64,000 bases of DNA from Kosakonia pseudosacchari (GTDB taxonomy: Bacteria > Pseudomonadota > Gammaproteobacteria > Enterobacterales > Enterobacteriaceae), in assembly GCF_900184035.1 (NCBI RefSeq), contig NZ_FXWP01000025.1, positions 1-64,000 of the forward strand. Direction: 5' to 3'. The position numbers and the translations under genes are program-made. Shown here piece after piece: positions 57,172 to 64,000 of this stretch (the stretch's first letter is position 1; the number at the start of each line of letters is the position of its first letter). The notes under the pieces were generated by a model, which was not told the origin of the DNA, searched no databases, and saw nothing but the letters and a program-made list of their open reading frames with translations.

Positions 57172-57252
57172 TTTGCCTCCTTTTACTCCATGTTATTGGC
57201 AGTAAAACCGTTGCTGGTCGACAATGTACAGCGGAAATAAATCTTTTTTCCC

Positions 57253-57295
57253 GTTAAGAAGTCGTTAAGGAGTGACGGGTTAAATGGACGTTAAC
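57253..57295. promoter_or_regulatory. Four GTTAA repeats, candidate QseB/PmrA-type sites
   Basis: GTTAAG at 57253 and 57264, GTTAAA at 57279 and GTTAAC at 57290 form two pairs, each with exactly 11 bases from start to start. OmpR-type regulators bind direct half-sites spaced one turn apart (PmrA/QseB-like TTAA-N-TTAA). The array lies 21 bases before the ygiW ATG and 82 before qseB, so it could control both. Confidence 0.6.
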
Positions 57296-57315
57296 CATCG
57301 TAAGGGAGATAAAAC

Positions 57316-57705
57316 ATGAAAAAGATTGCTGCACTTGTCGCTGTTCTCACACTCTGTTCCGCCCCCGTTTTCGCGGCGAATCCTGGCGGCTTTACCGGAC
57401 CGGGCGTAACCTCGCAAAGCGGCGGTTTTACCGGGCCGAACGGCAGCAAAGCAACCGTTGAAAGCGCGAAATCACTGCGCGACGACGCCTGGGTGACGCT
57501 GCGCGGTAATATTGTCGAGCGCATCTCTGATGATACCTATCTGTTCAAAGATTCGACCGGCACCATCAATGTCGATATTAACCACAAGCGCTGGAACGGC
57601 GTGACCGTTGGGCCACAAGATACGGTAGAGATCCAGGGCGAAGTCGATAAAGACTGGAATTCAGTCGAAATCGATGTCAAAGAGATCCGCAAAGTCACGC
57701 AGTAA
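57316..57705 (+). CDS. ygiW: Periplasmic OB-fold stress protein YgiW
   Basis: 129 aa (E. coli 130) with a signal peptide ending VFAA and a BOF/OB-fold domain: GGFTGP repeats near 25-40, then DDAWVTLRGNIVERISDD and YLFKDSTGTINVDINHKRW. The Salmonella relative (VisP) binds peptidoglycan sugar and is linked to QseC. It is divergent from qseB, which fits shared control. Confidence 0.95.
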   Translation: MKKIAALVAVLTLCSAPVFAANPGGFTGPGVTSQSGGFTGPNGSKATVESAKSLRDDAWVTLRGNIVERISDDTYLFKDSTGTINVDINHKRWNGVTVGPQDTVEIQGEVDKDWNSVEIDVKEIRKVTQ

Positions 57706-57823
57706 GCGCTAAACGCGCGCGAAAAAATCGCTCATCGCTATGACTCCTCGCCGCAGATAAGGTAGTATCTGCGGCAATATTGCCGCCGCACAGGCGGGCG
57801 CATACGTTGAGGAATCACGATTA

Positions 57824-60082
57824 ATGAGCGATATGGCAGAGCGCCTTGCGCTGCATGAATTTACGGAAAACGCATACCTGAACTACTCCATGTACGTCAT
57901 CATGGACAGGGCGTTGCCGTTTATCGGTGATGGCCTGAAACCCGTTCAGCGTCGCATCGTTTACGCAATGTCAGAACTGGGGCTGAACGCCAGCGCGAAG
58001 TTCAAAAAATCCGCCCGTACCGTGGGCGACGTGCTGGGTAAATACCATCCGCACGGCGACAGCGCCTGCTATGAAGCGATGGTGTTGATGGCGCAGCCGT
58101 TCTCTTACCGTTACCCGCTGGTCGACGGCCAGGGTAACTGGGGGGCGCCGGACGATCCGAAGTCCTTTGCGGCGATGCGTTACACCGAATCCCGTCTGTC
58201 CAAATACGCCGAACTGCTGTTGAGCGAACTGGGCCAAGGCACCGTTGACTGGGTGCCGAACTTCGACGGCACGATGCAGGAGCCGAAAATGCTGCCTGCG
58301 CGCCTGCCGAATATCCTGCTCAACGGTACGACCGGTATTGCAGTCGGTATGGCAACGGATATTCCGCCGCATAACCTGCGCGAAGTGGCCAACGCGGCGA
58401 TTACCCTGATTGAACAACCGAAAACCACGCTTGATGAGCTGCTGGATATCGTGCAGGGGCCAGACTATCCAACCGAAGCGGAAATCATCACCTCCCGCGC
58501 TGAAATCCGCAAAATCTACCAGAACGGTCGCGGTTCGGTGCGTATGCGCGCGGTGTGGAAAAAAGAGGATGGCGCAGTAGTTATTACCGCGCTGCCGCAC
58601 CAGGTTTCTGGCGCGCGCGTGCTGGAGCAAATCGCCAGCCAGATGCGCAATAAAAAGCTGCCGATGGTCGATGATTTGCGTGACGAGTCGGATCATGAAA
58701 ACCCGACGCGGCTGGTGATCGTGCCGCGCTCCAACCGCGTGGATATGGAGCAGGTGATGAACCACCTGTTCGCCACCACCGATCTGGAAAAAAGCTACCG
58801 CATCAACCTGAACATGATCGGCCTGGATGGTCGCCCGGCGGTGAAAAACCTGCTGGAGATCCTCACCGAGTGGCTGGCGTTTCGCCGCGACACCGTACGT
58901 CGCCGCCTGAATCACCGGCTGGAGAAAGTGCTCAAACGCCTGCATATCCTCGAAGGTTTGCTGGTGGCGTTTCTCAATATTGATGAAGTCATCGAGATCA
59001 TCCGTACGGAAGATGAGCCGAAACCGGCGCTGATGTCGCGCTTTGGCATCAGCGAAACGCAGGCGGAAGCGATCCTTGAGTTAAAACTGCGCCATCTCGC
59101 CAGACTGGAAGAGATGAAGATCCGCGGTGAGCAGGACGATCTTGCAAAAGAGCGCGATCAATTGCAGGCGATTCTGGCCTCCGAGCGCAAGATGAACAAC
59201 CTGCTGAAAAAAGAGCTGCAAGCCGATGCCGACGCATTTGGCGACGATCGCCGTTCACCGCTACACGAGCGTGAAGAAGCGAAAGCGATGAACGAGCACG
59301 ATATGCAGCCGTCTGAGCCGGTGACCATTGTGCTGTCGCAAATGGGCTGGGTGCGTAGCGCCAAAGGCCACGATATTGACGCGCAAGGGCTGAGCTACAA
59401 AGCGGGCGATAGCTGGAAGTCTTCCGTGAAAGGCAAGAGCAACCAACCGGTGGTGTTTATTGATAGCACCGGGCGCAGCTACGCTATCGATCCGATTACG
59501 CTGCCTTCCGCACGCGGTCAGGGCGAGCCGTTAACCGGTAAGCTGACACTGCCGCCGGGGGCGACCGTTGAGCATATGATGATGAGCAACGAGGATCAAA
59601 AACTGCTGATGGCGTCCGATGCGGGTTATGGCTTCGTTTGTACCTTCAATGATTTAGTGGCGCGTAACCGTGCCGGTAAAACCCTGATCAGCCTGCCGGA
59701 AAACGCCAAAGTAATGCCGCCGCTGGAGATCGAGAACGACAGCGATATGCTGCTGGCGATCACCGCCGCAGGCCGCATGCTGATGTTCCCGGTCAGCGAG
59801 CTGCCGCAGTTGTCGAAAGGTAAAGGTAACAAGATTATCGGTATCCCTTCCGCTGACGCGGCGACTGGCGCAGATAATCTTGCGCATCTCTATCTGTTGC
59901 CGCCACAAAGCACGCTGACCATCCACGTGGGTAAACGCAAAATCAAACTGCGCCCCGAAGAGCTGCAAAAAGTGCAGGGCGAGCGCGGGCGTCGCGGTAC
60001 GTTGATGCGCGGCCTGCAAAAAATTGATCGCGTTGAGATTGACGCGCCTTCCCGCCAGGGCGCGGGCGACAGCGAAGAGTAA
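57824..60082 (+). CDS. parC: DNA topoisomerase IV subunit A
   Basis: 752 aa, the E. coli length. It shows the winged-helix and tower domains, the catalytic Tyr near 120 in [15 protein letters not shown], and the C-terminal beta-pinwheel. The quinolone region [20 protein letters not shown] has Ser80 and Glu84, the susceptible forms. It cuts and passes DNA with ParE. A stem-loop follows the stop. Confidence 0.98.
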   Translation: MSDMAERLALHEFTENAYLNYSMYVIMDRALPFIGDGLKPVQRRIVYAMSELGLNASAKFKKSARTVGDVLGKYHPHGDSACYEAMVLMAQPFSYRYPLVDGQGNWGAPDDPKSFAAMRYTESRLSKYAELLLSELGQGTVDWVPNFDGTMQEPKMLPARLPNILLNGTTGIAVGMATDIPPHNLREVANAAITLIEQPKTTLDELLDIVQGPDYPTEAEIITSRAEIRKIYQNGRGSVRMRAVWKKEDGAVVITALPHQVSGARVLEQIASQMRNKKLPMVDDLRDESDHENPTRLVIVPRSNRVDMEQVMNHLFATTDLEKSYRINLNMIGLDGRPAVKNLLEILTEWLAFRRDTVRRRLNHRLEKVLKRLHILEGLLVAFLNIDEVIEIIRTEDEPKPALMSRFGISETQAEAILELKLRHLARLEEMKIRGEQDDLAKERDQLQAILASERKMNNLLKKELQADADAFGDDRRSPLHEREEAKAMNEHDMQPSEPVTIVLSQMGWVRSAKGHDIDAQGLSYKAGDSWKSSVKGKSNQPVVFIDSTGRSYAIDPITLPSARGQGEPLTGKLTLPPGATVEHMMMSNEDQKLLMASDAGYGFVCTFNDLVARNRAGKTLISLPENAKVMPPLEIENDSDMLLAITAAGRMLMFPVSELPQLSKGKGNKIIGIPSADAATGADNLAHLYLLPPQSTLTIHVGKRKIKLRPEELQKVQGERGRRGTLMRGLQKIDRVEIDAPSRQGAGDSEE

Positions 60083-60096
60083 TCTTCGCCGTAAGG

Positions 60097-60127
60097 CTCC
60101 CCACCTTCCCGGTGGGGAGATCTTTCT
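60097..60127 (+). terminator. Terminator after parC
   Basis: CTCCCCACC (60097-60105) pairs with GGTGGGGAG (60111-60119) around TTCCC. The following ATCTTTCT is only partly T-rich, so termination may be incomplete. Confidence 0.7.
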
Positions 60128-60181
60128 GAGAAAATTTCCCGTAAAAGCGTTGTTAATTCGTGCATTGCGATTAACAATACG

Positions 60182-60223
60182 TTTTTTTAAAGGCCGCACA
60201 CCCTACTGCGGCCTTTAAAAAAA
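60182..60223. repeat. Long perfect palindrome between parC and plsC
   Basis: TTTTTTTAAAGGCCGCA (60182-60198) is the exact reverse complement of 60207-60223, a 17-bp stem with an 8-base loop. T residues precede and A residues follow, so on both strands it has the inverse of a usual terminator tail, although the pairing core AAAGGCCGCA/TGCGGCCTTT is strong. Confidence 0.8.
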
Positions 60224-60324
60224 TAGCCCAGGCCCGTTGCGGGTCGACGGCGACACAGCCAGCTTCAGCGTGAGGGCTCTGGCGTGCATATAATGCTCAA
60301 AGGTATGGGCTTCAGAGGTTTGTT

Positions 60325-61062
60325 ATGCTATTCATTTTTCGCGTCATTATTGTCGTCATCTACTCCATTCTGGTGTGCGTATTCGGTTCTCTCTATTGTT
60401 TATTCAGTCCGCGTAATCCTAAACACGTTGCTACCTTCGGTCATATGTTCGGTCGCCTTGCGCCGGTCTTCGGGCTGAAAGTCGAAACCCGTCTGCCGCC
60501 AGGCGCGGAAAAGTTCGGCAACGCTATCTATATTGCTAATCATCAGAGCAACTACGATATGGTGACCGCCTCCAGCATTGTGCTGCCGCCAACGGTGACT
60601 GTCGGTAAGAAAAGCCTGCTGTGGGTGCCATTCTTCGGTCAGCTTTACTGGCTGACCGGCAACCTGCTCATCGATCGCGATAACCGCGCAAAAGCGCACG
60701 GCACCATTGCCGAAGTGGTGAAACAGATCCAGAAACGCAATATTTCCATCTGGATGTTTCCGGAAGGCACCCGCAGCCGCGGTCGCGGTTTGCTGCCGTT
60801 TAAGACCGGCGCGTTTCATGCGGCGATTGCCGCCGGTGTTCCGATCATCCCGGTGTGTGTTTCCAACAATGCGAACAAAGTTAACCTTAACCGGCTGCGT
60901 AACGGGCTGGTGATTGTCGAGATGCTGCCGCCGGTAGATGTTTCGCAATTTGGTAAAGATCAGGTACGCCAGCTGGCGACGCACTGTCGCGAACTGATGG
61001 CGGCAAAAATTGCAGAGCTCGATAAAGAAGTTGCAGAACGCGAAGCAACCGGCCGGGTTTAA
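60325..61062 (+). CDS. plsC: 1-acylglycerol-3-phosphate acyltransferase
   Basis: 245 aa (E. coli 245). It has an N-terminal membrane helix, the catalytic NHQSNYD (HX4D) near 73-79, FPEGTRSRG near 150 and a cytoplasmic end. It adds the second acyl chain to make phosphatidate. It is followed 71 bases later by ftsP, as in E. coli. Confidence 0.97.
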   Translation: MLFIFRVIIVVIYSILVCVFGSLYCLFSPRNPKHVATFGHMFGRLAPVFGLKVETRLPPGAEKFGNAIYIANHQSNYDMVTASSIVLPPTVTVGKKSLLWVPFFGQLYWLTGNLLIDRDNRAKAHGTIAEVVKQIQKRNISIWMFPEGTRSRGRGLLPFKTGAFHAAIAAGVPIIPVCVSNNANKVNLNRLRNGLVIVEMLPPVDVSQFGKDQVRQLATHCRELMAAKIAELDKEVAEREATGRV

Positions 61063-61133
61063 TCTGTTTTATTTCGCAACACCGGAGGAGAGTAAGCCTC
61101 CGGCGCATTGAGTTAGTTTTTCACGGAGCAAAT

Positions 61134-62546
61134 ATGTCACTCAGTCGGCGTCAGTTTCTTCAGGCATCCGGGGTTGCGCTTTGTGCAGGCGCGGTGCCGC
61201 TGAGGGCAAATGCTGCCGGGCCGCAACCGCCGCTGCCCATTCCGCCGCTGCTGGAATCCCGGCGCGGTCAGCCACTGTTTATGACCTTACAACGCGCGCA
61301 CTGGTCGTTTGCCACCGGCACACGGGCGCAGGTTTCCGGCATCAACGGGCGCTATCTTGGGCCGACGCTCCGCGTCTGGAACGGCGACGACGTTAAGCTG
61401 ATTTACAGCAACCGGCTGGCGGAAAACGTGGCCATGACCGTGAGCGGTTTGCAGGTGCCGGGGCCGCTTATCGGCGGCGCGGCGCGCATGATGACCGCCA
61501 ATAACGACTGGGCGCCGGTACTGCCGATCCGCCAGAGCGCGGGAACGCTGTGGTATCACGCCAATACGCCGAACCGTACCGCACTGCAGGTGTATAACGG
61601 CCTGGCGGGAATGTGGCTGGTCGAAGATGATCTCAGCAAATCACTGCCGATCCCTAAGCACTACGGTGTGGATGATTTCCCGGTCATTATTCAGGACAAA
61701 CGGCTGGATAATTTCGGCACGCCGGAATACAGCGAACCGGGTAGCGGTGGGTTTGTCGGTGATACGCTGATGGTCAATGGCGCGCAAAGCCCGTATGTCG
61801 AAGTCTCTCGCGGCTGGGTGCGCCTGCGCCTGTTGAATGCTTCCAACTCCCGTCGTTATCAACTGCAAATGAGTGATGGCCGGGCATTGCATGTGATTGC
61901 TGGCGATCAGGGTTTTTTGCCTGCGCCAGTCTCGGTTAAGCAACTTTCACTGGCACCGGGCGAGCGGCGCGAAGTGCTGGTGGATATGACCAACGGCGAT
62001 GAAGTGTCGATCACCTGCGGTGAAGCGGCGAGCATTATGGATCGCCTGCGCGGTTTCTTTGAGCCGTCGAGCATTTTGATCTCCACGCTGGTGTTGACGC
62101 TGCGACCTACCGGCCTGCTGCCGCTGGTTACCGACACGCTGCCGATGCGCCTGTTGCCGTCCGATATTCAGGCCGGTACGCCAACCCGCAACCGCGACAT
62201 TACCCTGGGTAGCGATCCGGGCATTAACGGCCAGCTGTGGGACACGCAGCGTATCGATATTACCGCCCAGCAGGGCACCTGGGAGCGCTGGACGGTACGT
62301 GCAGAGATGCCGCAGTCGTTCCATATTGAAGGCGTCATGTTCCTGGTTCGCAACGTGAATGGCGCGATGCCTTTCCCGGAAGATCGGGGCTGGAAAGATA
62401 CGGTCTGGATTGACGGGCAGGTGGAGTTGCTGGTGTGGTTTGGTCAGCCTTCGTGGCCGCATTTCCCGTTCCAGTATCACAGCCAGACGCTGGAAATGGC
62501 CGATCGCGGTTCGATGGGGCAACTGCTGGTAAATCCCGCGCCATAA
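61134..62546 (+). CDS. ftsP: Cell-division protein FtsP (SufI)
   Basis: 470 aa with a Tat signal (SLSRRQFLQASGVALC). It has three cupredoxin-like domains of the multicopper oxidase fold but lacks the copper-binding histidine clusters, as is known for SufI. It stabilises the divisome under stress, in the periplasm. It is downstream of plsC and separated from ygiQ by a REP-like unit. Confidence 0.97.
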   Translation: MSLSRRQFLQASGVALCAGAVPLRANAAGPQPPLPIPPLLESRRGQPLFMTLQRAHWSFATGTRAQVSGINGRYLGPTLRVWNGDDVKLIYSNRLAENVAMTVSGLQVPGPLIGGAARMMTANNDWAPVLPIRQSAGTLWYHANTPNRTALQVYNGLAGMWLVEDDLSKSLPIPKHYGVDDFPVIIQDKRLDNFGTPEYSEPGSGGFVGDTLMVNGAQSPYVEVSRGWVRLRLLNASNSRRYQLQMSDGRALHVIAGDQGFLPAPVSVKQLSLAPGERREVLVDMTNGDEVSITCGEAASIMDRLRGFFEPSSILISTLVLTLRPTGLLPLVTDTLPMRLLPSDIQAGTPTRNRDITLGSDPGINGQLWDTQRIDITAQQGTWERWTVRAEMPQSFHIEGVMFLVRNVNGAMPFPEDRGWKDTVWIDGQVELLVWFGQPSWPHFPFQYHSQTLEMADRGSMGQLLVNPAP

Positions 62547-62553
62547 CTGACCT

Positions 62554-62582
62554 GGCCTGGTGGCTACGCGCTTATCAGGCCT
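62554..62582. repeat. REP-like element between ftsP and ygiQ
   Basis: GGCCTG (62554) and CAGGCC (ending 62581) enclose TGGTGGCTACGCGCTTAT, which contains the REP hallmark CGC-TTATC-GGCC pattern. It probably protects the ftsP mRNA end. Confidence 0.65.
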
Positions 62583-62597
62583 TGACAAAATCCTCCT

Positions 62598-62626
62598 TCA
62601 TTTCGTGCAAGATTACGGCGTATAAT
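62598..62626 (+). promoter_or_regulatory. Putative ygiQ promoter
   Basis: A perfect -10 hexamer TATAAT stands at 62621-62626, 42 bases before the ygiQ ATG. The -35 region (62598-62603, TCATTT) is poor. A TTGACA at 62582-62587 is too far upstream to pair with it. Confidence 0.4.
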
Positions 62627-62667
62627 CGCCGCCCTTTGATGATTTTTTTACCACTTTTGGAAGCAAG

Positions 62668-64000
62668 ATGAGCGCAATATCCCTGATCCAACCGGATCGT
62701 GACCTTTTCTCATGGCCCCAGTACTGGGCGGCCTGCTTCGGCCCCGCGCCGTTTTTGCCGATGTCGCGCGAAGAGATGGATCAACTTGGCTGGGATAGCT
62801 GCGACATCATTCTGGTGACGGGTGATGCTTACGTCGACCACCCGAGTTTCGGTATGGCGATTTGCGGCCGTATGCTGGAAGCACAGGGCTTTCGCGTTGG
62901 CATCATCGCCCAGCCGGACTGGAGCAGCAAAGACGACTTTATGCGCCTCGGTAAACCGAACCTGTTCTTCGGCGTGACCGCCGGCAACATGGACTCGATG
63001 ATCAACCGCTACACCGCCGATCGTAAGCTGCGCCATGACGATGCCTACACGCCGGATAACGTTGCCGGTAAACGCCCGGATCGCGCGACGCTGGTTTATA
63101 CCCAGCGCTGTAAAGAAGCGTGGAAAGATGTGCCGGTGATCCTCGGCGGCATCGAAGCCAGCCTGCGCCGTACCGCGCATTATGATTACTGGTCTGATAC
63201 GGTGCGCCGATCGGTGCTGATCGATGCCAAAGCCGACATGCTGATGTTCGGTAACGGTGAGCGCCCGCTGGTGGAAGTGGCACACCGCCTCGCTGCCGGT
63301 GAACCGATCGGTGAAATCCGCGATGTGCGTAACACCGCGATCATCGTCAAAGAAGCGCTGCCTGGCTGGAGCGGCGTGGATTCCACGCGCCTTGATACAC
63401 CGGGCAAAATCGATCCGATTCCGCATCCGTACGGCGACGATCTGCCGTGCGCCGATAACAAACCGGTTGAGCCGAAAGCGCAGGAAGCAAAACGCGTTAC
63501 CGTTCAGCCACCGCGCCCGAAACCGTGGGAGAAAACCTACGTGCTGCTGCCTTCCTTTGAGAAGGTGAAAGCCGATAAAGTGCTCTACGCGCATGCGTCG
63601 CGCATTCTGCACCACGAAACGAACCCCGGTTGCGCCCGTGCGCTGCTGCAAAAGCATGGTGACCGTTATATCTGGATCAACCCACCGGCGATCCCGCTGT
63701 CGACTGAAGAGATGGACAGCGTTTTTGCACTGCCGTACAAGCGCGTACCGCACCCGGCGTACGGTAACAGCCGAATTCCGGCTTACGAGATGATCCGCTT
63801 CTCGATTAACATCATGCGCGGCTGCTTTGGCGGCTGCTCTTTCTGCTCGATCACCGAGCATGAAGGGCGCATTATCCAGAGCCGTTCCGAAGACTCGATC
63901 ATCAACGAGATCGAAGCGATTCGCGATACGGTGCCTGGTTTTACCGGCGTTATCTCCGATCTTGGCGGGCCAACCGCCAACATGTATATGCTGCGCTGTA
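62668..64000 (+). CDS. ygiQ: Radical SAM protein YgiQ, 5' part
   Basis: The first 444 residues from ATG 62668 (AGCAAG upstream); the gene runs off the window end. The UPF0313 N-terminal domain ([13 protein letters not shown]-type [36 protein letters not shown]) is followed by the radical-SAM cluster motif CFGGCSFC near 390. It should use S-adenosylmethionine and an iron-sulfur cluster; the reaction is unknown. It lies beyond ftsP, as in E. coli. Confidence 0.95.
   Translation, partial: MSAISLIQPDRDLFSWPQYWAACFGPAPFLPMSREEMDQLGWDSCDIILVTGDAYVDHPSFGMAICGRMLEAQGFRVGIIAQPDWSSKDDFMRLGKPNLFFGVTAGNMDSMINRYTADRKLRHDDAYTPDNVAGKRPDRATLVYTQRCKEAWKDVPVILGGIEASLRRTAHYDYWSDTVRRSVLIDAKADMLMFGNGERPLVEVAHRLAAGEPIGEIRDVRNTAIIVKEALPGWSGVDSTRLDTPGKIDPIPHPYGDDLPCADNKPVEPKAQEAKRVTVQPPRPKPWEKTYVLLPSFEKVKADKVLYAHASRILHHETNPGCARALLQKHGDRYIWINPPAIPLSTEEMDSVFALPYKRVPHPAYGNSRIPAYEMIRFSINIMRGCFGGCSFCSITEHEGRIIQSRSEDSIINEIEAIRDTVPGFTGVISDLGGPTANMYMLRC

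Noticed and set aside
58061-58080. Quinolone-resistance change in parC
   Set aside because: Ser80 and Glu84 are the susceptible residues.
62710-63861. A 383-residue open frame on the minus strand
   Set aside because: It is antisense to ygiQ, whose product is clearly recognised; composition is histidine/arginine-rich, as expected for a shadow.

Overview
The window is chromosomal DNA of an enteric gammaproteobacterium (Enterobacteriaceae). About 48 kb follows the Escherichia coli gene order from mug/rpoD round to ygiQ, and nearly every core protein has the same length as its E. coli counterpart. Accessory content and protein divergence point to something near Kosakonia, Enterobacter or Klebsiella; the genus cannot be fixed from this sequence alone.

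Region 1 (1-15,394) is the tail-gene half of a P2-like prophage. It runs from the remnant of an IS3-family element at the left edge through V-W-J-I-H, a frameshifted tail-fibre chaperone gene, FI-FII-E/E'-T-U-D and ogr, and stops against the 3' end of tRNA-Ile2 (CAU anticodon). Capsid, lysis, replication and integrase genes lie outside the window. Accessory genes occupy four sites: a 261-aa membrane protein before V; a hotspot between H and FI (zinc-ribbon protein, acyltransferase, LexA-controlled two-gene operon, possible structured RNA); a secreted protein between D and ogr; and the truncated IS. The most unusual unit is the SOS operon at 7,150-7,815. Its second gene encodes a UmuD'-like protein that begins where UmuD would be cleaved and lacks the Ser/Lys dyad.

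Region 2 (15,395-35,073) is core genome: ileX, mug, the rpsU-dnaG-rpoD operon (reverse strand), tsaD, plsY, folB, uppP, cca, ygiM, ygiF-glnE, hldE, ubiK, the FMN riboswitch with ribB, a small membrane protein, zupT with a candidate Fur site, and ygiD. Region 3 (35,074-38,283) is a tripartite TRAP uptake system inserted between ygiD and ygiC. Region 4 (38,288-46,314) is ygiC-ygiB, tolC with a marbox, then the nudF-yqiB-cpdA-yqiA-parE operon.

Region 5 (46,315-54,090) is accessory. Two divergent genes of unknown function are followed by a sugar locus: an AraC-type regulator opposite DUF2264, an oligosaccharide MFS symporter and a GH88 unsaturated-uronyl hydrolase. With the TRAP system this suggests a capacity to use uronate-containing oligosaccharides. 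Region 6 (54,131-64,000) returns to core genes: ygiN, mdaB, qseBC, ygiW, parC, plsC, ftsP and the start of ygiQ. Four GTTAA repeats between qseB and ygiW look like paired response-regulator sites.
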